Of a stretch of DNA of 64,000 nucleotides, positions 16,793 through 25,545 are shown in pieces. The notes beneath the pieces are model-generated. The model was not told the origin of the DNA and did not search any database. It saw nothing but the letters and a program-made list of their open reading frames with translations. Numbering within the stretch: position 1 is the first letter of the stretch; the number at the start of each line of letters is the position of its first letter. Source of the DNA: Methylomonas sp. (GTDB taxonomy: Bacteria; Pseudomonadota; Gammaproteobacteria; Methylococcales; Methylomonadaceae); assembly GCF_023228165.1 (NCBI RefSeq), contig NZ_JALOBS010000009.1:62001-126000 (forward strand). The letters run 5' to 3'. Both the position numbers and the translations under genes were made by a program.

Positions 16793-17950
16793 CTAGATCC
16801 GCATTTGGTTGAGAATCAAGGTAATCAACGAATCCGATACCACGATATAGACTATGCTGTCGACCACCGCGGCCGTTGCCGCGTCTCCCACCGCGGAAGC
16901 GCTGCGACCGCATGCCATGCCGCGCATGCAGCCGGCAATGGCAATTAGCACCGCGAATACGACACTTTTGAAGAATCCGACCGAAAAGTCGACGATATCG
17001 ACCGCTTTGGTAATTTCATGGTAATACTGAGTTATCGAAACATCGAAGGCGCCGTAGCTGACGGCCGCCCCGCCGAGTATGCCCAGCAGATCGGCGTACA
17101 AAGTCAACAAAGGCATCATCAACACCAAGGCCAACATTCGGGGAATCACCAAAAACTCCATCGGTGAAATACCCATGGTTTTTAAGGCATCGATTTCGCT
17201 GTTGACGTTCATGGTGCCCAATTGGGCGGCATAGGCGGCGCCGGTGCGGCCGGACATGATGATTGCAGTCATTAATGGCCCCATCTCGCGCACCGTGCCC
17301 AACGCCACCAAATCGGCGATATAAATCTGCGCGCCGAACATAGCCAACTGCAAAGCGCCGACAAACGCCAAAATCAAGCCGACCAGCAGACTGATCAATG
17401 ACACTATAGGAAAGCCGTTGGGGCCGGCATCCTGAACAAAAATAAATAAATCCAGCGCCCGAAACCGCGCCTGCCCTCTTAGCACCTCCCCAACAGCCAA
17501 TATCAATTCGCCCAGAAAGATTACCAGTTGCCGACTATCTTCAATCAAGTTGAGTACGCTGTTACCGACATTGGCTAAAAAGGGAGCACGTTCTTCGCGG
17601 CGGCGAGCTCCACTGCGCTCCGGAACCGCGCGCGCCAAAGCCAATAAATCCTGTACCCCTTGCGGCATGGCACTGACATCCAATTCGATCGCCTTGGCAA
17701 CGCAATAATCGGCAATTTTTAAAAGATAACTGGGTAAACGGCTATCCCAATCCGCAAGCTCTACCGGCAGTATGGAAAGTCGCTTAACCGGCCGGGATTC
17801 AAGCTCCGCCACTACCTGTTCCACCGGTTTGATGCGGGCATCACGCAACCACTGCCCGCTCACTTCCAGGCTTGCGTTAGTATCCGTATCTCTGCGGACA
17901 ACTGTGTAACCGACAATTTCAGACTGCTGGGTAGAACTGGCTTTACGCAT
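16793..17950 (-). CDS. MlaE-like permease with N-terminal STAS domain
   Basis: A protein of about 385 residues. The N-terminal 120 residues resemble a STAS domain (LDVSAMPQGVQDLLALAR); the rest is an MlaE permease with the family blocks PIVSLISLLVGLILAF, VREMGPLMTAIIMSGRTGAAYAAQLGTM, and DALKTMGISPMEFLVIPRMLAL. In E. coli the STAS function is a separate protein, MlaB; here it is fused to the permease, a common arrangement in other proteobacteria. ATG 17950 has no strong ribosome site. It is the first gene of the four-gene operon. Confidence 0.88.
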   Translation of the reverse strand: MRKASSTQQSEIVGYTVVRRDTDTNASLEVSGQWLRDARIKPVEQVVAELESRPVKRLSILPVELADWDSRLPSYLLKIADYCVAKAIELDVSAMPQGVQDLLALARAVPERSGARRREERAPFLANVGNSVLNLIEDSRQLVIFLGELILAVGEVLRGQARFRALDLFIFVQDAGPNGFPIVSLISLLVGLILAFVGALQLAMFGAQIYIADLVALGTVREMGPLMTAIIMSGRTGAAYAAQLGTMNVNSEIDALKTMGISPMEFLVIPRMLALVLMMPLLTLYADLLGILGGAAVSYGAFDVSITQYYHEITKAVDIVDFSVGFFKSVVFAVLIAIAGCMRGMACGRSASAVGDAATAAVVDSIVYIVVSDSLITLILNQMRI

Positions 17951-18164
17951 ATGCAATTAAATTTGTTGAGTAATGGCCACTCGACATGCAAACAACCGCG
18001 TATCGTCCCGCACGGCTCGGCGTTGATAAAATCAACTTATACGATAGAAGTTTAGACGATTGCATGAATAGTCGGACAGTAAGGACATCGGGATTGTTCA
18101 CTTACCAAGACAATTGCATGAAAAATTAAGCATCATTTCCATGCCGGCAGCGAAAATACCCGAC

Positions 18165-18188
18165 AAAAAATCGCCGCGTAATCGGCGC
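18165..18188 (-). terminator. intrinsic terminator after ycgN
   Basis: On the minus strand CGCCG/CGGCG (18172-18187) forms a stem with a six-base loop and is followed by six T residues (A run at 18165-18170 on the plus strand). It lies just after the ycgN stop and ends the ctaA::ftsY-ftsE-ftsX-ycgN transcript. Confidence 0.7.
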
Positions 18189-18196
18189 GAAGCTGT

Positions 18197-18625
18197 TTAA
18201 CTTAGCCATTCCATGATGTGGTCTTCAGGATCCACTTGAGGCGATTCCTGAATGGCATAAGTGCGGATCGACATCTTGGCCTGATGCACCGATTGCGCAT
18301 TACCCGATTTTAACGGGTGCCAATCCGGCAACGGCTGACCGTTGCTCAACAGCCGGTACGCGCAAGTGGACGGTAGCCATTGGTATTCGGCAAAGTCGTG
18401 CTGTTTTAAATCGATGCAATCCGGCACCAGAGAGCATCGTTTACTGTAATTTGTACACTGGCAGGTTTTCAGGTCGAGAAGTTTACAGGCCACGTTGGTC
18501 AGAGCAATTTCACCACTGTCTTCATCTTCCAATTTAACCAGACAACATTTTCCGCAGCGATCGCAGACCGACTCCCATTCATCCGCAGTCATTTCACGCA
18601 AAGTCTTGGTTTCCCAGAATGTCAT
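18197..18625 (-). CDS. ycgN: YcgN-family cysteine cluster protein (UPF0260)
   Basis: A 142-residue protein with the UPF0260 pattern: WETKTLREMTADEWESVCDRCGKCC near the start, then CKLLDLKTCQCTNY, RCSLVPDC and WLPSTCAYR. The eight or more conserved Cys form a CxxCxxxCC-type cluster that probably binds metal or an Fe-S centre. The function of the family is not known. It starts two bases after ftsX ends, on the same strand, so it is the last gene of that operon. The start ATG is at 18625. Confidence 0.87.
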   Translation of the reverse strand: MTFWETKTLREMTADEWESVCDRCGKCCLVKLEDEDSGEIALTNVACKLLDLKTCQCTNYSKRCSLVPDCIDLKQHDFAEYQWLPSTCAYRLLSNGQPLPDWHPLKSGNAQSVHQAKMSIRTYAIQESPQVDPEDHIMEWLS

Positions 18626-18626
18626 A

Positions 18627-19592
18627 TCACTGCGGCTTAAGCTGCCGCAACTGGTAATGCAACACCGCCCAGGAACCCAGCACGGCCAGACCCGAGGCCA
18701 TCATCAATAACAGGATGAATTCGGAAAAACTCAAGTAGAGTAATTGAAAGGAACTGTTATATAAACCGGACAGTTTTTCCACCGGCGTTTCCACTATCAA
18801 CAACATGACGGTGATAATCAGCCAGGCCGAAAATCCGGCAATAAAACCCAGCCAAAAGCCGGTGTACAGAAAGGGTCTTTGGATAAAGGCATGGGTGGCG
18901 CCGACCAATTTGGAGATAAACACTTCATCTTGGCGGTTGTGTAATTCCAAGCGAATGGTGTTGCCGGTAATAAAGGTGACGGCAAAACCCAGCAGCACAC
19001 CGACTAAGGTGACTCCGCGACCGGCGATGCGCATGATGGCTTGCAACCGCTCCACCCATTGCATGTCGACCTGCACAAAATCCACCTGCGGCATCTGTTT
19101 GAATTCCGCCATGAGCGCATCCAATGCTTCGCGGTTATCCAAGACATCCTTGGGCAACACCTGAATTACATTGGGCAGAGGATTACTTTCCAGGGCGTTC
19201 AACGCTTCGCCGAAGCCGCTATTGGCTTTGAACTCTTCCATAGCCTGTTTTTTTCCGATGAATTTGATGTTTTCAATCCGCTGGTGCTGCGCCAATTCGT
19301 CAGCCAATTTTTGCCCGGCCGATTCATTGACGTGGTCTTTCAGAAACAGCGACATCTGGTTACTGGCTTGCAGATTGCCGGTCAATTGCTGAATGTTGGC
19401 CACCACGATATAAAAACAACCCGCCAGCGCTATGGCGACAGCCAACACCAAAATCGTCATGCTGGAAGTCACGGGCGCCCGGCTCAGACGACCTAGGCTG
19501 GAAAACAGACCATGGGCATGGTTCAACAAATAGGCCTGAAATATTTCTAGCAACCGCTCGCTGGTACGTTTACGGCGTGTTTGTCGTTTCAT
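18627..19592 (-). CDS. ftsX: Cell division protein FtsX
   Basis: A 321-residue inner-membrane protein with a cytoplasmic basic N-terminus and four membrane segments (about 44-66, 196-216, 245-266, 290-312). The periplasmic loop after the first helix contains the FtsX signatures NQMSLFLKD and KFIGKKQAMEEFK. FtsEX controls peptidoglycan hydrolases at the septum. ATG 19592 is preferred over the upstream TTG. It follows ftsE by two bases. The order ftsY-ftsE-ftsX is the classical one, although ftsY here is part of a fusion. Confidence 0.92.
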   Translation of the reverse strand: MKRQTRRKRTSERLLEIFQAYLLNHAHGLFSSLGRLSRAPVTSSMTILVLAVAIALAGCFYIVVANIQQLTGNLQASNQMSLFLKDHVNESAGQKLADELAQHQRIENIKFIGKKQAMEEFKANSGFGEALNALESNPLPNVIQVLPKDVLDNREALDALMAEFKQMPQVDFVQVDMQWVERLQAIMRIAGRGVTLVGVLLGFAVTFITGNTIRLELHNRQDEVFISKLVGATHAFIQRPFLYTGFWLGFIAGFSAWLIITVMLLIVETPVEKLSGLYNSSFQLLYLSFSEFILLLMMASGLAVLGSWAVLHYQLRQLKPQ

Positions 19593-19594
19593 GT

Positions 19595-20251
<657 letters not shown>

Positions 20252-20255
20252 GGTT

Positions 20256-22220
20256 TTAGTCTGTCACAAACAGCGCGTCTACGAAAGTCTTTGCATCGAA
20301 ATCTTGTAGATCTTCCTTGGCTTCGCCAACCCCAATAAAGCGGATCGGAATGCGTAATTGGTTGGCCAATGCGAAGATCACCCCACCTTTTGCGGTACCG
20401 TCCAGCTTGGTCAAGGCTAAACCGGTCAGGCCCACGGCCTCGTTAAATAACCGGGCTTGCGATAAGGCGTTCTGTCCGGTTCCGGCATCCAGCACCAACA
20501 ATATTTCATGCGGTGCACTGGCATCCAGTTTGGCCATGATGCGTTTAATTTTAGACAATTCTTCCATTAAGTTGGATTTAGTATGCAACCGGCCGGCGGT
20601 ATCGGCAATCAGTACATCGACACCTTTGGCTTTAGCCGATTGCAGCGCATCGAATATCACCGAGGCCGAATCGGCGCCGCTATGCTGCGCTACCACCTGC
20701 ACATTATTACGTTCCCCCCAGGCCTGCAATTGCTCTACCGCCGCTGCGCGAAAGGTATCGCCAGCAGCCAGCATCACACTATGTCCCTGTTCCTGCAGGC
20801 GATGCGCCAGTTTGCCGATTGAAGTGGTTTTACCCGCGCCGTTGACACCCACCACCAAAATCACAAACGGCCCCTCTTGCCGGGATATTTGTAATGGCAG
20901 GCTGCAAGGTTGCAGCATTTCGAACAGGTTTTGCTTCAAAGCCTGGGTGAGCATCGCGCCATCCTTAAGCTGATCTTTCTGCAGGTTTTCCTTTAGATGC
21001 TGAATAATAGCCGTGGTGGTTTCAATGCCGATATCCGCCATCAATAAATTGGCTTCTACATCGTCCAGTAAATCGCGTGTAACCGCCTCCTGCCCCGTTA
21101 ATATACTTAACACCCCGCCGATGCTGCCGCGGGTTTTCTTTAACTGGGTTTGCAGCCGCAAATAAAGCGATACCGGCTCTTCAGGCAATGCCTTTTCCAG
21201 CGTCTCCGCAGGTATTTCGACCAGAACCTGGCTTTCCGCCTGCTCTTCGCCCGGCAATGCATACCGGCTAAAAAAGTATATTCCCAACAAAGGCAACATC
21301 AGCAATGCGGCAAAAGCATTGTGTGCCACGGCCAAAGCCAAAGGCACCCCGTGTTTGACCGTAAAAATGCCGATAACAATTTGCACCAATAACAACACGC
21401 TCAACAGCACACCGGAACGGCGAACCGATCGGGGATATTGTTCCGAAGTGGCTGACAGCATCAGCCAGGACAACAGCAAAAAGGTGATTACCGCGCCTAC
21501 TCTATGCAAAGCATGGATTGCTACTTTGCCGGCCGCGGATAAAGAGCTGCTGTCTTGCGCAAGAAAATTAAAGGCGTTGGCATAGCCAGTTTCAGGCAAC
21601 CATTGACCCTGACAACGCGGAAGGTCGGTACAGGCCAACGCCGCGTAATTACTGCTGACCCAACCCCCCAAGGCGATCTGCAGAAAAAGCACCAACATGC
21701 CCAGCAGCGCAAACAAGGCTGGACCAGCTACGGTTGAGCGGCGCTGAATGTCCGGGTTGCTGCGTAAATACGTCCAACTAATAGCCCAAAAAGTAATAAA
21801 ACCCATTAGCAAGTGCAGCATCACGATCAAGGGCATGACTTTTAAATGGACGGTCCACATGCCGAGAGCGGCTTGCAATGCAACCAGCAACAGCAGCACA
21901 AAGGTCCAGGTAATGGCGGCGCTGCGCTGCTGCGTTAAACGCCAGGCCATGGCGAATAAAATCAACACAACAATACCCAAACCGCCGGCCAGGTAGCGAT
22001 GAGTCATTTCTTTCCAGGCTTTAGTCGTGTCCAGTGGATTTTCGGGGAATACGGCTTCCGCGTCGGCTTTAAACTGAGCACTATCATTAACCATGGCCTG
22101 ACCGTAACAGCCCGGCCAATCCGGACAACCCAGCCCGGCATCCGACAGCCGCACATAAGCGCCCATAACAATGACTATTAACGCCAAAATGGCGCAAAAC
22201 AAACTCAATTTTCTAAACAT
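20256..22220 (-). CDS. Heme A synthase CtaA fused to signal recognition particle receptor FtsY
   Basis: One uninterrupted 654-residue frame. Residues 1-320 are a complete CtaA/COX15-type heme A synthase with eight membrane helices (about 5-25, 76-95, 101-121, 129-151, 165-187, 241-258, 269-288, 294-317), the four haem-ligand His at 74, 136, 239 and 300, and the Cys pair C197/C203. Residues 320-350 are an acidic linker like an FtsY A-domain remnant. Residues 350-654 are the FtsY NG domain with GVNGAGKT (458-465), the GDTFRAAAVEQL block, DTAGR (540-544) and TKLDGTAKGG (604-613). The heme A synthase would place its C-terminus in the cytoplasm, where FtsY works, so the topology is consistent. It lies four bases after the SCO-like gene and four before ftsE. 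I see no separate ctaB. Confidence 0.9.
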   Translation of the reverse strand: MFRKLSLFCAILALIVIVMGAYVRLSDAGLGCPDWPGCYGQAMVNDSAQFKADAEAVFPENPLDTTKAWKEMTHRYLAGGLGIVVLILFAMAWRLTQQRSAAITWTFVLLLLVALQAALGMWTVHLKVMPLIVMLHLLMGFITFWAISWTYLRSNPDIQRRSTVAGPALFALLGMLVLFLQIALGGWVSSNYAALACTDLPRCQGQWLPETGYANAFNFLAQDSSSLSAAGKVAIHALHRVGAVITFLLLSWLMLSATSEQYPRSVRRSGVLLSVLLLVQIVIGIFTVKHGVPLALAVAHNAFAALLMLPLLGIYFFSRYALPGEEQAESQVLVEIPAETLEKALPEEPVSLYLRLQTQLKKTRGSIGGVLSILTGQEAVTRDLLDDVEANLLMADIGIETTTAIIQHLKENLQKDQLKDGAMLTQALKQNLFEMLQPCSLPLQISRQEGPFVILVVGVNGAGKTTSIGKLAHRLQEQGHSVMLAAGDTFRAAAVEQLQAWGERNNVQVVAQHSGADSASVIFDALQSAKAKGVDVLIADTAGRLHTKSNLMEELSKIKRIMAKLDASAPHEILLVLDAGTGQNALSQARLFNEAVGLTGLALTKLDGTAKGGVIFALANQLRIPIRFIGVGEAKEDLQDFDAKTFVDALFVTD

Positions 22221-22224
22221 GCTT

Positions 22225-22815
22225 TTAACCGATTTGTGAAATTCGTAATAACTTACTTAAGTCATTTCTGACTTTATAGGGGTCGTAACCAGGATCATAT
22301 TTCATCATCAGGTTACCCAAGGGATCCATTACCAACAAAGCGCCGGGTTGATCAGCGGCGGATATTCCCTGGATGGTGGCTTTTAACCTTTCAGCAGGCA
22401 ACACTTTCAATAAGCGGGCATCCTCTTGCCATTGTTTTGGCAGCGGTTGAGCGGCCTGATTAAAGATCACCGCCAATCGGCGAATACGCGCTATGTCCTT
22501 GCCCATCATCAAGGTGATTTGCTGGGTTTTATATAAGCCTTCCTGGCAGACTTTTTGGCACTCGTGCTGTTGCAGCACATTGATCAATATCCAATGACCT
22601 TGCAACTGTTTGATATTGTCGGCCGAAAAGCTATCGTAACCGGTAAAGTCGCTTATTTCGGTGGTTAGCGGCGGGCTGATCAATTCGCCGTTATTCGTAC
22701 CCAATTTGACTTTGCCGGGGTTATCCGCCAAAAACCACGCTATGGCAAAAGGGATAACAGACATGGCGAAGATCACCAAAATGATGATGCGGTTTTTTTT
22801 AAGCTGTGTGTTCAC
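22225..22815 (-). CDS. SCO-like cytochrome oxidase assembly protein
   Basis: A 196-residue membrane-anchored protein with one N-terminal helix (about 9-30) and a thioredoxin-like domain. The motif HECQKVCQ gives a CxxxC pair as in SCO1/SenC copper chaperones, and ALLVMDPLGNLMMKY matches the late strand of that fold. Proteins of this type occur between SURF1 and ctaA in many proteobacterial cox loci. It probably handles copper or thiols for oxidase assembly. Its start overlaps the end of the SURF1 gene by 17 bases, and it is followed by the ctaA-ftsY fusion. Confidence 0.78.
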   Translation of the reverse strand: MNTQLKKNRIIILVIFAMSVIPFAIAWFLADNPGKVKLGTNNGELISPPLTTEISDFTGYDSFSADNIKQLQGHWILINVLQQHECQKVCQEGLYKTQQITLMMGKDIARIRRLAVIFNQAAQPLPKQWQEDARLLKVLPAERLKATIQGISAADQPGALLVMDPLGNLMMKYDPGYDPYKVRNDLSKLLRISQIG

Positions 22816-23545
22816 TACGATTTTTGATACTTATCCAAATAAACAGCGCGGTCAACGTCAGCGCTAAACCGAACCATTGTACTGCATAGGCCAGATGCTT
22901 TTCAGGTGGGATTGGCACATTGATCCTCCATTCCCTTTTGTAACCGTCGGCCACCGAAGCCTCCAGCTCGATCTGGAAAGCCGCGATTTCATAGCCCAAT
23001 TTTTGCGATAGCACCTTGCTATCCACAATTTGCACAACAGACGGCCAATTTTCGGTCGGGATTTCCGCGCCTTTTAAGACCAGCCCAACCGATGGAAATT
23101 GATTGATACGGCCCGTCACTTCAGTAGGTTCCGTCCGCATGGTCAGATCAGGCATTTGGTTTCTATCGCCACCCACCGCTAACCAACCGCGATTAATCAG
23201 AATCGCGCTCTGCCGCCCATTCACCCGAAATGGCGTCAGCACAAAATAACCAGTCTTGCCGTCCACAATCTGGTTATCCAGCAAAAATTGATGAGCAGGG
23301 TCATAGTGTCCGGTTAACTTGGCTTTGCGATAACGCACCGCCGACACATCAGCCACGGCCTGTTGGTTCAAATTAATGACACCTGAATCAATCGCGGCTT
23401 GCTGTTGCAACAACATCTGTTTTTTTTGTTCCGCGCGTCCCAGTTGCCAAACACCCAGGCTGCATAACAACAGCATCATCAGCGCATAAGCACTCACCCC
23501 CAGCCATGACATCTGGAAAGACCGATTTAATAACTTGAATTTCAT
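22799..23545 (-). CDS. SURF1-family cytochrome oxidase assembly protein
   Basis: A 248-residue protein with the SURF1 pattern: an N-terminal helix (about 13-33) ending in GVWQLGRAEQKK, a periplasmic domain with HYDPAHQFLLDNQ, GYFVLTPF and INRGWLAVG, and a C-terminal helix after HLAYAVQWFGLALT. SURF1 helps to insert haem A into subunit I. It is the first gene of a minus-strand run (SURF1, SCO-like, ctaA::ftsY, ftsE, ftsX, ycgN) and is divergent from the DUF2909 gene. Confidence 0.92.
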   Translation of the reverse strand: MKFKLLNRSFQMSWLGVSAYALMMLLLCSLGVWQLGRAEQKKQMLLQQQAAIDSGVINLNQQAVADVSAVRYRKAKLTGHYDPAHQFLLDNQIVDGKTGYFVLTPFRVNGRQSAILINRGWLAVGGDRNQMPDLTMRTEPTEVTGRINQFPSVGLVLKGAEIPTENWPSVVQIVDSKVLSQKLGYEIAAFQIELEASVADGYKREWRINVPIPPEKHLAYAVQWFGLALTLTALFIWISIKNRSEHTA

Positions 23546-23632
23546 AATGTCCTTTACTAGCGCCTTAAAATGATTGGCAAGATGGCTTTAATCATCCAGA
23601 ATGAAGTACTCCGTTTATTTTACGTATTTGCC

Positions 23633-23899
23633 ATGACTATAAAAACTATTGCCGTTGTTATTTTTATTGCCATTCTCGCAAGCTTGGGTTCGGCTTTATT
23701 CCATCTGGTTAAACACGGTGATGAAGAACATTCCCGCAAAACCGCAAAGGCATTAACCTTTCGTATTGGCCTATCCTTGATTTTATTTATTTTGTTATTC
23801 GTGGCGTTTGCCACCGGCTTATTCCAACCCAGCGGCATCGGCGCCAGGATTCAACAAGCCCACGAGCTTAACAGCAACCAGCCGGTAGCGAATCCTTAA
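23633..23899 (+). CDS. twin-transmembrane DUF2909 protein
   Basis: An 88-residue protein with two membrane helices (about 4-24 and 43-62) linked by HLVKHGDEEHSRKTAKAL, the recognised pattern of the small DUF2909 family found in cytochrome oxidase loci. I place the start at ATG 23633, since the sequence before it is not conserved-looking. The function is unknown, but the location between the SURF1 gene and coxC, as in other proteobacteria, points to oxidase assembly. A bidirectional terminator follows. Confidence 0.8.
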   Translation: MTIKTIAVVIFIAILASLGSALFHLVKHGDEEHSRKTAKALTFRIGLSLILFILLFVAFATGLFQPSGIGARIQQAHELNSNQPVANP

Positions 23900-23908
23900 A
23901 TTTTTCGC

Positions 23909-23946
23909 AAAAAAAAAGCGCGCCCCGACCGGAACGCGCTTTTTTA
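23909..23946. terminator. bidirectional terminator between DUF2909 gene and coxC
   Basis: AGCGCG at 23917-23922 pairs with CGCGCT at 23935-23940. An A run precedes it and a T run follows it, so it can end the plus-strand DUF2909 transcript and the minus-strand cox operon. Confidence 0.85.
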
Positions 23947-23958
23947 GCTTTTTTGCGA

Positions 23959-24834
23959 TTACAAGATGTAAACGAAGATAAACAAACCCAACCAAACCAC
24001 GTCAACAAAATGCCAATACCAAGCAGCCGCTTCGAAAGCGAAATGGTTTTCCGGGGTGAAGTGGCCTTTCCAGCTTCTGAATAACACCACTGACAGGATA
24101 ATAGCCCCCACGCAAACGTGGAAACCGTGAAAACCGGTCAGCATGAAGAAAGTTGAGCCGTAGATACCCGAACCCAGAGTCAAACCCATCTCGTGATAGG
24201 CTTCGTAATACTCGGTCGCTTGGAAAGCCACGAACAAAAAGCCCAGGCCGACGGTTGCCAATAGACCTTTAATCAACTGGCCGCGGTTTTTAGCCAACAA
24301 GCCGTGATGTGCCCAAGTACAGGTTACCCCGCTGGACAACAGTAGCAAGGTATTGATAAACGGCAAACCGAATGCGCCCATGGGTTCGAAGTCACCACCA
24401 ACTTTTCCGGGACCATTAGTCGGCCATACCGCCTCAAACGCCGGCCATAAAACATCGTGAGTGGATCGTCCCGGACCGCTGATCATGCCGCCCTCGCCCA
24501 GATGCGGTATGGAAATATTCCGTGCATACCAAAGTGCGCCGAAGAATACGGCAAAAAACATCACTTCCGAAAAAATAAACCACATCATGCCCATGCGGTA
24601 GGAAATACCGACACCGTGGTTGTACATGCCGGATTCGCTCTCGGTTGACTGCAGGGCAAACCACAAGCCCAGCATGACCAAAAAGGCCACAAAGCCGGTC
24701 AACATCATACCGGAGCCGATCGACGAGCCGTTTAAATAATTGGCAAATCCAGCCAGCATCAGCATCAAGCCAGCAGTAGCCATTACTGGCCAGACCGCCT
24801 TATGCGGGATGTAATAAGCGCCGTTAGTAGACAT
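23959..24834 (-). CDS. coxC: Cytochrome c oxidase subunit III
   Basis: A 291-residue membrane protein with seven hydrophobic segments and the subunit III signatures YYIPHKAVWP, RMGMMWFIFSEVMFFAVFFGALWYA (family core) and, near the end, FAFEAAAWYWHFVDVVWLGLF. It stabilises the proton-pumping oxidase. It is the last gene of the coxB-coxA-small ORF-ctaG-coxC operon and starts 12 bases after ctaG. Confidence 0.95.
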   Translation of the reverse strand: MSTNGAYYIPHKAVWPVMATAGLMLMLAGFANYLNGSSIGSGMMLTGFVAFLVMLGLWFALQSTESESGMYNHGVGISYRMGMMWFIFSEVMFFAVFFGALWYARNISIPHLGEGGMISGPGRSTHDVLWPAFEAVWPTNGPGKVGGDFEPMGAFGLPFINTLLLLSSGVTCTWAHHGLLAKNRGQLIKGLLATVGLGFLFVAFQATEYYEAYHEMGLTLGSGIYGSTFFMLTGFHGFHVCVGAIILSVVLFRSWKGHFTPENHFAFEAAAWYWHFVDVVWLGLFIFVYIL

Positions 24835-24846
24835 AACCTTCCCCTC

Positions 24847-25389
24847 TCAATTTTCAGTGTTATTAGTTCTATCAAAAAAAGTGTAAGACAATGTAATGGT
24901 TTTATAGCGTTCGGGTAGCATGGGATTCACCACAAACCGCACCGGCATGGATTTTTCCTCATTCGCTTCGAAAGTTTGTAATTCAAAACAAAAACACTGT
25001 ACTTTTTTAAAAAATTCTTCTGCAAGGCCCGGCGTTATGCTGGGAATGGCCTGGACTTTGATTTGCTGCGGCAAATTATTTTTGGCATAAAAGTTCACCG
25101 TGTAATATTGCCCCGGATGAACTTTCATGCTGCGCGTTTCCACGTGAAAATCCAGCGGAGTTGATTCATTCACAGAGGTTATAAACTCAACGTTCACTAC
25201 TCTGTTCTCATCAACCACAAACGATTGCTCAGTCTCGACCGATTCCTCCAATTTAGCGTTCTGCCCGGTGATGCTGCAAAGCACATCGTAAATGGGCACT
25301 AAAGCATAGCCAAAGCCGAACATCAGCAGCGCCACAATCACCAGCTTTTTTACCAGTTTTGTGTTCTTCTGCCTTAACTCATCGCTCAT
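24847..25389 (-). CDS. ctaG: Cytochrome oxidase assembly protein CtaG/Cox11
   Basis: A 180-residue protein with one N-terminal membrane helix (about 14-34), a periplasmic immunoglobulin-like domain, and the copper-binding CFCF motif in KKVQCFCFELQ. Cox11 delivers copper to the CuB site of subunit I. Other family signs are PLYDVLC-type YDVLCSITGQ and YYTVNFYAKN. The start codon overlaps the stop of the preceding 32-residue gene in an ATGA arrangement, which indicates coupled translation. Confidence 0.93.
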   Translation of the reverse strand: MSDELRQKNTKLVKKLVIVALLMFGFGYALVPIYDVLCSITGQNAKLEESVETEQSFVVDENRVVNVEFITSVNESTPLDFHVETRSMKVHPGQYYTVNFYAKNNLPQQIKVQAIPSITPGLAEEFFKKVQCFCFELQTFEANEEKSMPVRFVVNPMLPERYKTITLSYTFFDRTNNTEN

Positions 25390-25484
25390 TGCGACATCGC
25401 CTTCATCACAGCCATAACGTAAATCGCTAACGCCACCGCAATCAAAACCGCGGCCGTCAGGATATTTTTTTTCTTAGTATCCAT
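25386..25484 (-). CDS. cytochrome oxidase small assembly protein
   Basis: A 32-residue single-helix peptide: a KKK-rich start followed by a hydrophobic stretch (about 8-26) and the end MKAMSQ. Peptides of this size and design lie between coxA and ctaG in many proteobacteria and are annotated as small cytochrome oxidase assembly proteins. It begins at ATG 25484. Its TGA overlaps the ctaG ATG. There is no evidence for its exact role beyond the location. Confidence 0.75.
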   Translation of the reverse strand: MDTKKKNILTAAVLIAVALAIYVMAVMKAMSQ

Positions 25485-25545
25485 TTATTCAGCTATCCCC
25501 ACCTTTAGCTGGTAGGGATGCTGCCTCTATAATTAATTATCAACC

